This document shows, piece after piece, positions 8,670 through 17,653 of a stretch of DNA of 64,000 bases. This DNA is from CAWANF01 sp963783355 (GTDB lineage Bacteria; Bacteroidota; Rhodothermia; Balneolales; DATFMH01). The stretch spans positions 372,001-436,000 of the forward strand of contig CAWANF010000005.1 of the NCBI GenBank assembly GCA_963783355.1, written 5' to 3'. Position 1 is the stretch's first letter. Each line of letters starts with the position of its first letter. The notes under the pieces were generated by a model. The model did no database searches, had not been told where the DNA came from, and was given only the letters and a program-made list of their open reading frames with translations. Both the position numbers and the translations under genes were made by a program.

Positions 8670-8873
8670 ATGAAGAATTTATACCAGATATGTACTTCAA
8701 ACAAAGTTTCCGTAGGAATAGCTATTGGCATTTCAATCGGTGCCGCGATAGGTTCAGCAACTCACAAAATGGGAGAATCCGTTGCCCTGGGTGTAGCTGT
8801 TGGAGTTATGCTGGGCGGATATTGGTCGAAACAATCGTTAAGAAACAATAACAAAAATTCCCTACCGGAATAA
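8670..8873 (+). CDS. Small glycine-zipper-like membrane protein
   Basis: 67 residues from the ATG at 8670. The same frame is open back to 8619, but that ATG lies inside the previous gene and the added residues are polar. Its core, SVGIAIGISIGAAIGSATHK then SVALGVAVGVMLGGYW, has two short hydrophobic helices with GxxxG-like spacing. It ends in a basic/Asn-rich tail. This looks like a small glycine-zipper membrane protein. No function can be assigned. Confidence 0.55.
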   Translation: MKNLYQICTSNKVSVGIAIGISIGAAIGSATHKMGESVALGVAVGVMLGGYWSKQSLRNNNKNSLPE

Positions 8874-8963
8874 TATGAATTCGTTTATGTTTTTTATTAA
8901 TCAATTCATTTAATTGAAAACGATAATTTGATCCGGATAGCGATTCAATAAAGTTTCGACTAA

Positions 8964-9659
8964 ATGAAGTATTACATGAAACTTATACTAACCGGTTCTC
9001 TCTTACTCGCATTCATATGGAGTGTTTTCTCCTGGTTTGAATCAGAGAAGGAAATTCGAATCCTGAGTATTATGACGGGTCCCGGCCATACAGGGGAACA
9101 GGTTATAAAAGCTTTGAATACCGGGAAATATTTGCGTTTCAAAACCACCAAGAACACTGATACTCAACATATATTTGTATCCAGTATATATGATATGGGT
9201 AACATGACAAATACAATTACTCTCAGGAATGGCATCGTCATTTCAAATGACTTCAAAAAACGGATTGACCTTAGTAAATTAGCCGCCTGGATTGCTTTTA
9301 CCGGATTTATAGGTATGAGTTTGTTTCAATTGTTTCTCTCCTTAGGAGCACCATTTGGTAAATTTGCATGGGGCGGTCGGTATCCATTAAAATTACCGTT
9401 TCACCTTCGAGTTGGAAGTGCCATTACAACCATTATTTATATAATGGGAATAATGGCCGTATTCGTAAGCACAAAGATCATACATTCTGAATATTTGTAT
9501 ACTCCTGCGGGTATCGTTGTTTCAATTCTTTCTTTGTTGTTTTTATTGAGTGCGCTTGGCAACAGCTTGTCCAGAAGCATCCCGGAACGTAAAACCATGA
9601 CACCTATCGCATTGGTGCTGAGTGCATTATGTTTCATTATAGCTTTTGGCCACTGGTAG
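8964..9659 (+). CDS. Four-helix integral membrane protein of unknown function
   Basis: 231 residues. One N-terminal hydrophobic segment (LILTGSLLLAFIWSVFSW) precedes a soluble domain of about 80 residues. Four further segments follow, starting at AAWIAFTGFIGMSLFQLFL. The phrase LSLGAPFGKFAWGGRYPLKLP, with a Gly-Pro-rich loop and AWGG, recurs in a group of uncharacterised bacterial membrane proteins. No catalytic motif is visible. It stands alone, and the next gene is convergent. Confidence 0.65.
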   Translation: MKYYMKLILTGSLLLAFIWSVFSWFESEKEIRILSIMTGPGHTGEQVIKALNTGKYLRFKTTKNTDTQHIFVSSIYDMGNMTNTITLRNGIVISNDFKKRIDLSKLAAWIAFTGFIGMSLFQLFLSLGAPFGKFAWGGRYPLKLPFHLRVGSAITTIIYIMGIMAVFVSTKIIHSEYLYTPAGIVVSILSLLFLLSALGNSLSRSIPERKTMTPIALVLSALCFIIAFGHW

Positions 9660-9722
9660 GCTACCGAAAGAGAACATAACGCAATATTAATTTATCACGG
9701 CATTGTTATCAATTCTCATCAT

Positions 9723-10295
9723 CTATTTTGTTGTGATTAATATCACTCCATTAGCGCCACGTGAACCATAAATAGCAGCCGATCCGGCATCTTTAAGCAC
9801 ATCGATAGATTTAACATCGTTTGGATTAATAAAATTTAAATCTGAAGTCCCTGACAATGGTACTCCATTAAGAACAACAAGAGGGTCGGAACTTCCCAGT
9901 AAAGTGTGAATGCCCCTGATAACTATTTTATACCCCGATGGGTTGGATGTATCTTTGTAAACATTTAATCCGGGTATCCTGCCCTGCAGATAGTCATATA
10001 TATTTCCGTACCCATTTGTACTATAATCTTTCGTGTTTATCGCTGATATGGATGATGTAATATTGCCCGCTTTTTGAAATCCGTATCCGACATTACGAAG
10101 GGCATTATTCAGATTTTTAACGTTATTTACCGTATCCTTCTTTTCTTGAACCAGTTGAGTTTGAAGATTATCAACGTTTATTTTCAGGCTGGTTGCAACT
10201 GAATCCGGTTTTTGTTTTTTTTCCTGTTTTTCTTGTGCGAAAATGGGTCCGGTACTAAGAGCTATAATAAATAAAAAAACAACTAAACGTCGCAT
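9723..10295 (-). CDS. Stand-alone TonB-dependent receptor plug (SusC/RagA type)
   Basis: 190 residues from the ATG at 10295, chosen because a strong AGGAGG lies 6 bp upstream and the signal peptide (MRRLVVFLFIIALSTGPIFAQ) begins there. A longer frame reaches 10343. After a charged linker rich in Lys, Gln and Val, residues 75-190 form a complete SusC-like plug: YLQGRIPGLNV, YKIVIRGIHTLLGSSDPLVVLNGVPL, and DVLKDAGSAAIYGSRGANGVILITTK at the very end. There is no beta-barrel and no SusD nearby. It may be an accessory plug, a regulator or a remnant of a receptor. It lies next to the N-glycan genes on the same strand. Confidence 0.8.
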   Translation of the reverse strand: MRRLVVFLFIIALSTGPIFAQEKQEKKQKPDSVATSLKINVDNLQTQLVQEKKDTVNNVKNLNNALRNVGYGFQKAGNITSSISAINTKDYSTNGYGNIYDYLQGRIPGLNVYKDTSNPSGYKIVIRGIHTLLGSSDPLVVLNGVPLSGTSDLNFINPNDVKSIDVLKDAGSAAIYGSRGANGVILITTK

Positions 10296-10391
10296 GGGAG
10301 GCCTCCTGGAAAAGGTATAAAACATTACTAATAAGATAATCAAATACCCGTAAATTACCTATAACGTAATTAGTTAATGGAACATGTTATC

Positions 10392-11378
10392 CTACAACAG
10401 GTGGTCCGAATTAAATAGCTGATTAGTTTTGTGATCTTTAACCGCATATTGAAATCCTTTTTGCAGGCAAAATCCTCCATATTCTCCATACTTATTCAAA
10501 GCAAGGTATCCCACCTGTATCTTTTTATAATCTGGATATTTGCTGATGATGCGCTCAACTGCCAAACGGCAGGCTTCTGTCGGTGAATGCCCGAGGCGCA
10601 TCATCTCAACAACGGTATGACTTCCACAGGTCCGCATAACAGCTTCGCCCATCCCCGTGGATGTCGCAGCCCCCACTTCATCGTCTGCAAACAAACCATC
10701 ACCAATGATCGGAGAATCTCCAACCCGTCCGTGCATCTTAAAAGCCACACCGCTTGTGGTGCAGGCACCCGAAAGATGCCCGTTTTCGTCCAGGGCCAAC
10801 ATGCCAATCGTATCATGATTTTCCACATTGATAACCGGTTTATATTGTTTCTTTTTCAACCATTCTTTCCATGCCTTTTCAGCTTGTGGAGTTAATAGCT
10901 TTGACTTTTTAAATCCCTGTGACAAAGCAAACTGAAGCGCACCCCCGCCAACCAGCAGTTCATGCGGGGTTTTCTCCATCACCATTCGCGCAACAGATAC
11001 CGGGTGCATTATATGTTCGATACAGGCAACAGAACCGGCATCTCCATTACCGCGCATTACACAGGCATCCAGTGTTACATGGCCATCACGGTCAGGGTAC
11101 CCTCCATAACCAACTGTTGTTATGGTTGGATCGGATTCAATAATCATCACTCCCTGCTGTACGGCATCCAGAGAATCTCCTTTTCCTGCCAATACTTCCC
11201 ATGCTTTGGCATTGGCCCGCATTCCAAAATTCCAGGTTGAAACGACGACCGGTTTGTTAATTTTTACCTGTTTTTCTTCGTTGATTCCTTTACCAAATGC
11301 CTTGGCCAAAACTCCTGAACTTCCCATCAATACAGAACCGGCGGCTATTTTGAGAAATTTAATTCTGCTTATCATCAT
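10392..11378 (-). CDS. N4-(beta-N-acetylglucosaminyl)-L-asparaginase (glycosylasparaginase)
   Basis: About 328 residues starting at 11378 or 11375, where AAAGGA precedes ATGATG; the longer frame to 11420 lacks a ribosome-binding site. The N-terminus MISRIKFLKIAAGS... is Tat-like and predicts export. Family motifs: WNFG, TVGYGGYPDRDGHVTLDA, HDTIGM with the Thr that becomes the N-terminal nucleophile after autoproteolysis, and FKMHGRVGDSPIIGDGLFADD. This Ntn-hydrolase splits GlcNAc-Asn into aspartate and the amino sugar. That is the last step of N-glycoprotein breakdown, in line with its mannosidase neighbours. It follows the ROK kinase on the same strand, separated by a terminator. Confidence 0.93.
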   Translation of the reverse strand: MMISRIKFLKIAAGSVLMGSSGVLAKAFGKGINEEKQVKINKPVVVSTWNFGMRANAKAWEVLAGKGDSLDAVQQGVMIIESDPTITTVGYGGYPDRDGHVTLDACVMRGNGDAGSVACIEHIMHPVSVARMVMEKTPHELLVGGGALQFALSQGFKKSKLLTPQAEKAWKEWLKKKQYKPVINVENHDTIGMLALDENGHLSGACTTSGVAFKMHGRVGDSPIIGDGLFADDEVGAATSTGMGEAVMRTCGSHTVVEMMRLGHSPTEACRLAVERIISKYPDYKKIQVGYLALNKYGEYGGFCLQKGFQYAVKDHKTNQLFNSDHLL

Positions 11379-11436
11379 CCCATTCCTTTGTTGAGATTTG
11401 AGAACCTGTATGATGAACAATCTAACTTATCCCGGT

Positions 11437-11466
11437 AAAAAAAACAGGGGGATCAAAAATTCCCCT
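11437..11466 (-). terminator. Rho-independent terminator after the ROK kinase
   Basis: Read on the minus strand, AAGGGGA and TCCCCCT pair around a T-rich loop and are followed by eight T residues (plus-strand A-run 11437-11444). It lies 68 bp beyond the ROK stop and before the glycosylasparaginase gene, so that gene likely has its own promoter. Confidence 0.65.
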
Positions 11467-11533
11467 TAACTGCAAAGCGGTCAATTGCAGTCTGAATCAT
11501 ATTCTTATAGTAGTAATCCCGGGATGTATTATT

Positions 11534-12502
11534 TCAAACCGGCAATTTATCTAATTCTTTCCAGGCAAGCGCGGCTGCACCATAAATTGCCGCGTTTTTA
11601 CCATTCAGGCCCGAAGGCAACAGCTTTACTTTGTTCTTAAAGATATTCAGCATGATATCTTCCATATATCTTTGAGTCGGTTCAAATATGAGATCTCCGG
11701 CCAGTGCCAGTCCGCCAAAAAGAAAAATGGCTTCGGGACTCGTATGAACGACGGAATCTGCCAGTTTTAATCCCAAAATCTTTCCAGTTTTCTCAAATGC
11801 TTCTTTGGCAATGGGATCCCCATTATGAGCTGCATCGGCTATCATCTTGGCCGTCATATCATTAAACGGTACTGTTCTGAGATCACTCGGCTCATTCATT
11901 TCAGCCATTAATTCGTAAACGGTACGTTTGATGCCGGTGGCAGAAGCATAGGTTTCCAGGCAACCACGTCGGCCACAACCACATTGTCTGCCATTATAAT
12001 CCACGATAGTATGGCCAATTTCACCGGCGAAGCCGTCATTTCCGTAGACCATTTCACCATTCACTACAATTCCGCTGCCCAAACCGGTTCCCAGAGTAAT
12101 CACGATAAAATCTTTCATTCCTTTAGCACCACCATACATCATCTCGCCTAAAGCGGCTGCATTGGCATCGTTGGTCAGTGCCATTGGCACATTCAAAAAT
12201 TTCTTATATATATCGAGAATTTTGAGAATTCCTTTCCAGCGTAAATTAGGTGCGTATTCCACCGTACCCCGGTAATAATTTCCATTAGGAGCACCAAAAC
12301 CGATTCCCTGTATCTGGATATCTTCCGGAATCTTTTCCAACGCTTTCAATACATTATTATGGAGTGCTTCCACATATTGTTCAACGGACTCATACACTTG
12401 CGTAGGCATCGTGTCGTCGAACAGGCAATTCCCCTCCCGATCCACAAATCCGTATTGGGTATTCGTCCCTCCGATATCAACTCCAACCGTAACTTCTTTC
12501 AT
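11534..12502 (-). CDS. ROK family sugar kinase (glucokinase/GlcNAc or mannose kinase)
   Basis: 322 residues, a normal ROK length with no DNA-binding extension, so it is a kinase and not a repressor. The ATP loop is GVDIGGTNTQYG at the N-terminus. The catalytic Asp lies in TNDANAAALGE. The ROK zinc motif is CGCGRRGCLETYAS, and the second nucleotide motif is FLFGGLALAGD. The context suggests that it phosphorylates GlcNAc or mannose released by the neighbouring mannosidases, but sequence alone cannot separate these from glucose. A pair of overlapping palindromes lies 20-42 bp upstream of the start. Confidence 0.88.
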   Translation of the reverse strand: MKEVTVGVDIGGTNTQYGFVDREGNCLFDDTMPTQVYESVEQYVEALHNNVLKALEKIPEDIQIQGIGFGAPNGNYYRGTVEYAPNLRWKGILKILDIYKKFLNVPMALTNDANAAALGEMMYGGAKGMKDFIVITLGTGLGSGIVVNGEMVYGNDGFAGEIGHTIVDYNGRQCGCGRRGCLETYASATGIKRTVYELMAEMNEPSDLRTVPFNDMTAKMIADAAHNGDPIAKEAFEKTGKILGLKLADSVVHTSPEAIFLFGGLALAGDLIFEPTQRYMEDIMLNIFKNKVKLLPSGLNGKNAAIYGAAALAWKELDKLPV

Positions 12503-12522
12503 ACCTTTATTTTTAGCTGTCT

Positions 12523-12544
12523 TTTTACCGGTAAAACCGGTTTT
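12523..12544. promoter_or_regulatory. Overlapping perfect palindromes upstream of the ROK kinase
   Basis: TTTTACCGGTAAAA (12523-12536) and AAAACCGGTTTT (12533-12544) are both perfect palindromes and share four bases. They lie in the 74-bp gap between GH125 and the ROK gene. They could be a tandem operator for a dimeric sugar regulator or an RNA hairpin. There is no T-run of terminator type. Confidence 0.45.
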
Positions 12545-12576
12545 GAAATTAATGTTTAGTTTAATTTACAACTTAA

Positions 12577-14010
12577 TCACACCGACTTAAGTAAATGCGG
12601 GCGTTCATTATAAATTTTTATAACGAGTTCGCCGAATAGTGTATTAGCCCAGGCAAACCATTTTCTTGTAAAATCATTCGGATTATCCTTATTGAACGAT
12701 TCATGCATAAATCCGGTCCCGGCCTGGGTGTTTTTCAACATTCTCATGCAATGAATGATCTCCTCATCCTTCTCACTTGTCATGGCGCGCATAATGATAC
12801 TCATAGGCCATATCATACCGATACCTACATGCGGTCCGCCAATACCCTCTCCGGCTTTTCCTTTAAAGAAATACGGATTATTCTTGCTAAGCACAAAATG
12901 TCTTGTTCTTTTATATAAGGGATCATCCGGGTTTAAACCTCCTAAATATGGTAAAGATAACAATCCGGGAATATTGGCATCATCCATGAATAAGTGATTT
13001 CCATATCCGTCCACTTCATAAGCCAGAATTTCCCCGAAATCTTTATGATTTGCAACGGCATACTCATTCAACGCTTTTTCAATTTCATTAGCGAAACTTC
13101 TGCACCCGGCAGCAAATGCTCTGTCTTTTTTCACTTTCTCCTGCATTTCCGCCAGTTGTCGCAGTGAAATCATCGCAAAATAGTTCGAAGGTATCAGCAA
13201 CGGGTAAATAGTGGCGTCATCCGAAGGCCGGAACATCGAATAAATGAGTCCCACAGGCCGGGCCGGATTGCCATATCCTCCTTCCGACTGGGTATCGTAG
13301 GGAGTGGCTGTTTTTCTCTGAAAATGATAGGGGCCTTTATCGTTTTTTCTTTGCTGTACCCTGAATGTATCTACTATCCTGCGCATGGCCGAATTCCAAT
13401 GATCATCAAATGGAGCGGTATCACCGGTCTCTTTCCAGTAACCATAAGCAAGGCGAACAGGATAACAAAGGGAATCGATTTCCCACTTTCGTTCATGAAG
13501 CCACGGATTCATTTTGGTGTAATCGCTGTCCCAGGGACTACCTGTCGGACCTTCGTTAAATGCATTGGCATACGTATCAATCATCAGGCATTTAACCTGG
13601 CGATTAATGACACCGGCCAGCAAATCTTTTAGCTTGAAATCCCGCTTCGCAAAGGGTAAATACGGCCAAACCTGGGCCGAAGAATCACGCAGCCACATGG
13701 CATTGATATCGCCGGTAATGACAAATGTATCCGGCTTTCCATCGACCATTTTGAATTGAACTGTTGTATCGAGTGTATTCGGAAAACAATTTTCGAACAT
13801 CCAGGCTAATTCTTTATCCGGAATAGCTTGCTTAACTTTTAGGATTTCTTCCTCAATCGCCTGACTTACAAATTTTCTCTTACTTAATGGCGGACGATTG
13901 CTTTCATACGATTTGCCGGAAATGAATGGCGACATCTTCACCTTTTTCCCCGCCAGACTTCCTACTGCTGCAATACTTGTCATTTTCAGAAATTCACCAC
14001 GAGTCGACAT
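12577..14010 (-). CDS. Glycoside hydrolase family 125 exo-alpha-1,6-mannosidase
   Basis: 477 residues, the normal length for GH125, an (alpha/alpha)6 enzyme that works without metal and removes alpha-1,6-linked mannose. Family phrases are NAMWLRDSSAQVWPYLPFA, NPWLHERKWEIDSLCYPVRLAYGYW, FRPSDDATIYPLLIPSNYFA and GFMHESFNKDNPNDFTRKWFAWANTLFGEL. The N-terminus, MSTRGEFLKMTSIAAVGSLAG, is Tat-like, so the enzyme is probably periplasmic. It lies between the FucP-type transporter and the ROK kinase, all on the same strand with gaps under 85 bp, so a transporter-mannosidase-kinase operon is likely. Confidence 0.93.
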   Translation of the reverse strand: MSTRGEFLKMTSIAAVGSLAGKKVKMSPFISGKSYESNRPPLSKRKFVSQAIEEEILKVKQAIPDKELAWMFENCFPNTLDTTVQFKMVDGKPDTFVITGDINAMWLRDSSAQVWPYLPFAKRDFKLKDLLAGVINRQVKCLMIDTYANAFNEGPTGSPWDSDYTKMNPWLHERKWEIDSLCYPVRLAYGYWKETGDTAPFDDHWNSAMRRIVDTFRVQQRKNDKGPYHFQRKTATPYDTQSEGGYGNPARPVGLIYSMFRPSDDATIYPLLIPSNYFAMISLRQLAEMQEKVKKDRAFAAGCRSFANEIEKALNEYAVANHKDFGEILAYEVDGYGNHLFMDDANIPGLLSLPYLGGLNPDDPLYKRTRHFVLSKNNPYFFKGKAGEGIGGPHVGIGMIWPMSIIMRAMTSEKDEEIIHCMRMLKNTQAGTGFMHESFNKDNPNDFTRKWFAWANTLFGELVIKIYNERPHLLKSV

Positions 14011-14090
14011 AATACTTTTCTTTAATTCAAACGATTATTCATTCTCAAAGGTACAACATTCTATTAGGTTGCAATTGCGTCCAAGAAATA

Positions 14091-15515
14091 TCAGGCAACA
14101 ACATCAGGGCTTACCTTGCGACCTATTTTATGTCCTTTAAGACCATAGAACCCAACATACAGATAGGCAATTAAAGGAACGATATATGAAATTTGCAAAC
14201 CACCGAGATCTGCGATATGACCCTGCAGCGGGGGTAAAATCGCACCGCCCAAAATTGCTGCAACGAGTAACGAAGATACCTGGCTTTTGTAAATGCCGGT
14301 CCCTTCCAAAGCAAGCGAGAAAGTATTAGACCAGCCTATTGAAGTGAACAATCCAACTCCCACAACACACCACATTGCAACCTTGCCACCAACAAGAATC
14401 GCAGTCACTAACAATACCGTTATAGCAGCCATAAAAATGGTTAGTGTTCGCCCTGCATTTGCTTGTCCAAATTGAAATAAAATCCAGCATGCCAGCAGGA
14501 GGGGTAAATAATGAAGAACCACCGACCATCCACTCAGGAAACCCAATACTGCGAATGCTGCTATTGGAATACCTGCAAGGATAATTCTCTTGTGTAATTT
14601 TTTCATGTCACTCAATTCAACCGCGCCCATAAATCGTCCTATGAGCATACCTCCCCAAAATAATGAAACGAATTTACTGGCGGCAACCGGAGTGAGTCCG
14701 GCAATGCTTGGCTGTCCAAGGAAGTTAATAATAGAGCTGCCGATAGACACTTCGCCCCCGACATACATGAAAATCGCTATCATACCGAGCTTAACATGGG
14801 GAAACTGCAGGGCACGGGCATTCTTTTCAATATGGCCTTCGCCAATATGCGGTAAGTGTATAAAATAAAAGACGACCGCCAGCAGAAGAAACACTAAACA
14901 AAAAGCCAGGTAAGGAACCTTAACGGAATCAACACCGTTTGCGCCGGCCCGATTGAAATATTCAAAAATCAAATAACCACCAATTAACGGGCCAAGAGTG
15001 GTACCAACCGAGTTAAATCCCTGCGCGAGGTTAAGCCTGCTCGACGCCGTTCGTTCCGGTCCGAGTATCGTAACATACGGATTTGCTGCAATCTGGAGCA
15101 TCGTAAAACCCAGCCCAACAATAAATAATGCGATCAAAAAAAGCGGATAGGAAACCGCATTGGCAGCCGGCCAAAACAATGCACTGCCCAGGGCAGAAAT
15201 CAGCAAACTTACTACGACGGCATTTTTGTATCCAATCCTGGCAATAGGATCTCCGGTCGTCACGGAGATCACAAAATAAAGTGATGCCCCTATAAAGTAT
15301 GCAAACAAAAAGGCGAATTGAACTAACATTGCCTCAAAATAATTTAAGGTAAATGCTTCCTTGAAACGCGGGATAAGAATATCGTTCCATGCCGTCATAA
15401 ACCCCCACATAAAAAACAAAATGGTCATGATTGCAAAAGGGAAACGATAAGATGATGGTTTTGTCAAATTCTCAGCGGATGAGGCGTCCCCGTTGAGTTC
15501 ATTCATATTATTCAT
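14091..15515 (-). CDS. MFS sugar transporter, FucP/GlcP/NagP type
   Basis: 474 residues with about 12 membrane segments. The FucP-family signatures are present: FPFAIMTILFFMWGFMTAWNDILIP in the first helix and AANPYVTILGPERTASSRLNLAQGFNSVGT after the fourth. These carriers are proton-sugar symporters for fucose, glucose/galactose or, in the NagP branch, N-acetylglucosamine. Being first in a cluster with GH125 and a ROK kinase, it likely brings mannose or GlcNAc across the inner membrane. The substrate cannot be fixed from sequence. Confidence 0.88.
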   Translation of the reverse strand: MNNMNELNGDASSAENLTKPSSYRFPFAIMTILFFMWGFMTAWNDILIPRFKEAFTLNYFEAMLVQFAFLFAYFIGASLYFVISVTTGDPIARIGYKNAVVVSLLISALGSALFWPAANAVSYPLFLIALFIVGLGFTMLQIAANPYVTILGPERTASSRLNLAQGFNSVGTTLGPLIGGYLIFEYFNRAGANGVDSVKVPYLAFCLVFLLLAVVFYFIHLPHIGEGHIEKNARALQFPHVKLGMIAIFMYVGGEVSIGSSIINFLGQPSIAGLTPVAASKFVSLFWGGMLIGRFMGAVELSDMKKLHKRIILAGIPIAAFAVLGFLSGWSVVLHYLPLLLACWILFQFGQANAGRTLTIFMAAITVLLVTAILVGGKVAMWCVVGVGLFTSIGWSNTFSLALEGTGIYKSQVSSLLVAAILGGAILPPLQGHIADLGGLQISYIVPLIAYLYVGFYGLKGHKIGRKVSPDVVA

Positions 15516-15833
15516 CTATAAGTTCCGATCGATTTAGTTAATCTGACACTAGTTTTACACAATAGACATAATCCCTTATTAACCAAAGAATAACAAATGA
15601 TTACAAACATTTTAAAGCGTAAAAAACCTATCTAATATTTTTTTCACTAAAAAAAAACGGCAAACCAATAAAAATAAATCATTCAGCCAATACCCATCAT
15701 TTCATTTGATATTTACATCTGAACTCCTGGGTATACGAATACATATCAGGGTTAAATACAGTCCTATTGAAAACTTATATTAAAGTATTTAGAAATTATG
15801 TTTATTACCTGAAAATCTGTTTTGTTTTTCTGA
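15516..15833. other. Intergenic region upstream of the MFS-GH125-ROK cluster
   Basis: 318 bp, AT-rich, with A-runs around 15640-15680. It should hold the promoter of the minus-strand transporter operon and the end of the GH47 transcript. No clear terminator, operator or small gene was recognised. Confidence 0.4.
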
Positions 15834-17261
15834 TTAATAGTGAGGGAAAATATCCATCATGGGATGAGCTTCCGTATTGAAAACCACATCGTCAAAATCT
15901 AAAGCCTTCGGCGGAGCAAAAATCAGGTAAGCATATTTAAAAACCTCGGCAAACAAAAAGCTTGGCATCTCATCACCCTTCTTTTTCGTTTCAACGTTTG
16001 CCAAAACGGTAAAACCATCCGGAACCCGGCAATATTTGATGATACTGTTAAACATGATCCCAGCTCTTTTAAGATATAACGGGTTATGAGTGTAATGATA
16101 CAGGTAATAGGCCGATTCCAGGTTTTCAGGCCTCAAATAATATCCATCACTAACCGCTTTCATTGTTTTGTAATTAATTTCTTCCGGTTCGATACCATAT
16201 ATCTGCCACATCTTAAAACACGAGGTTTCCAGCTCTTTCGCCCGGTTCATTTCCCGTCCCAATGCCAATACAGCCGGGAAAAAAGCATCCAGTGATCCAA
16301 ACCGAGTCGCTTCCATTTTCCCTGTATTCATATTTACATGACCGTACCACAAACCGGTACCGGTTGAATCAGCCAGATATTTATTCACCGCATACATCGT
16401 ATGGTGAAACATTTTCATCATATTTTTATTCTTAAAAAGGACAGCCGATTTCAACAAATATTCATAATATGAATCTATCCCGCCACTGATATGACTTTGA
16501 GTATCGACCCATTTTCCGGTATTTACATTTATTGAAGAGCCTACCAAACCAATTTTGGATCGATGTTCATATAAAGTCATTATAGCTTTTTTTGCCGCTC
16601 TAAAATATTTAGGATTATGCGTGATGCGGGTTAATGTCCCCATTTCAATGAGATTTGTCCCTATTTCAGCCGGATTGCTGACTACACCTTTAGTTTTCCC
16701 AGTTTTTAAGTTGACAAACCGGTAGGGCATTCCGGTCGGAGAATTGTATGCCGGCAATAACCTGTCAGCCAAATCCACCGCCAAATCCAGGAATTTTTTA
16801 TCTCCATCCAATTGATAAGCAGAGAGCAAACCACCCAGCAACCGAATGGTTATCTCAAAATTCGAAACATAAATATTTTTATTAAATGAAAGGTTATTCA
16901 GAATGAGTTTTTTATCCTGTTCGGCTTCTTTACTGAGCCCCATCAGAACCATAGTGTCGTAGGCATCGACAGGCGTCATATATAAACTGGTTCCGTACCA
17001 ATCATGTGGTTTTTTCGTGATGGGTTTAAGCTCATCATGTCCCCAGGCATATTTTTTATATCCGTCCCAGGCATGCAGGAACTCTGATTTTACGCTGTCC
17101 GCCATAGCCGCTTTGTATGCCGCAAGTGTGTCTGATTTTTGAACGACTTTATTCTCCGTATTAGCCGTAGATTCTTTTTTCCCGCTGTTGCAGCCGGCAA
17201 CTATAATTACAAGCGCAAATACTGATACTAACCAACCGTAAGAAATTTTAAACCTGTTCAT
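15834..17261 (-). CDS. Glycoside hydrolase family 47 alpha-1,2-mannosidase, lipoprotein
   Basis: 475 residues. The signal peptide ends in VAGC (lipobox) and is followed by a charged linker. Class I mannosidase phrases are all present: HAWDGYKKYAWGHDELKPI, WYGTSLYMTPVDAYDTMVLMGL, VSNFEITIRLLGGLLSAY, SGGIDSYYEYLLKSAVLF, LRPENLESAYYLYHYT, and FNTEAHPM with the Thr that binds the active-site calcium in this family. GH47 enzymes remove alpha-1,2-mannose from high-mannose N-glycans. They are best known from the eukaryotic ER and Golgi, with few bacterial members studied. Start: GGAG 6 bp before the ATG. It sits in the mannosidase cluster, divergent from the efflux operon. Confidence 0.9.
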   Translation of the reverse strand: MNRFKISYGWLVSVFALVIIVAGCNSGKKESTANTENKVVQKSDTLAAYKAAMADSVKSEFLHAWDGYKKYAWGHDELKPITKKPHDWYGTSLYMTPVDAYDTMVLMGLSKEAEQDKKLILNNLSFNKNIYVSNFEITIRLLGGLLSAYQLDGDKKFLDLAVDLADRLLPAYNSPTGMPYRFVNLKTGKTKGVVSNPAEIGTNLIEMGTLTRITHNPKYFRAAKKAIMTLYEHRSKIGLVGSSINVNTGKWVDTQSHISGGIDSYYEYLLKSAVLFKNKNMMKMFHHTMYAVNKYLADSTGTGLWYGHVNMNTGKMEATRFGSLDAFFPAVLALGREMNRAKELETSCFKMWQIYGIEPEEINYKTMKAVSDGYYLRPENLESAYYLYHYTHNPLYLKRAGIMFNSIIKYCRVPDGFTVLANVETKKKGDEMPSFLFAEVFKYAYLIFAPPKALDFDDVVFNTEAHPMMDIFPHY

Positions 17262-17653
17262 TTTTTCTCCAATTCTTCAAGAAATATGTAGGATTACGGA
17301 ATATTTATCAAAAATCGTTCGATTCTAAATATTTCAAGATAAATTTCGCATTACTCCGAGAGCATTATTATAACCTTTTTCATTATGTTCTGCCGTTTGA
17401 AATTAGCAAAGGCTTCATCAGCGATCGATTCCCCTTTATGCGGTTATCTTTTTATTAAAAATTTCTCGGGATGTAAAAACTCGTTACATCTATATTTCAA
17501 ATCGCTTTTTTTGTACAACTTTCACAGTTTGGATTTATGAACATCTTTTATTCCGATTAGAGAATGGAATAAACCTTATTCAGCTTTTGTCTATATCGCA
17601 AAACGTCCTTTTCTGCCCTTATTTATAAGGCTACTTTTCAATTTATTCCCAGA
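17262..17653. other. Divergent intergenic region between GH47 and the efflux operon
   Basis: 392 bp between two outward-facing genes, so it must contain two promoters. It is AT-rich throughout. No gene, strong palindrome or known regulatory element was recognised, and no regulator gene of the TetR or MarR type is present for the pump. Confidence 0.4.

Noticed and set aside
11534..12502. ROK protein as a transcriptional repressor of the glycan genes
   Set aside because: The 322-residue protein starts directly with the kinase ATP loop and has no N-terminal helix-turn-helix.
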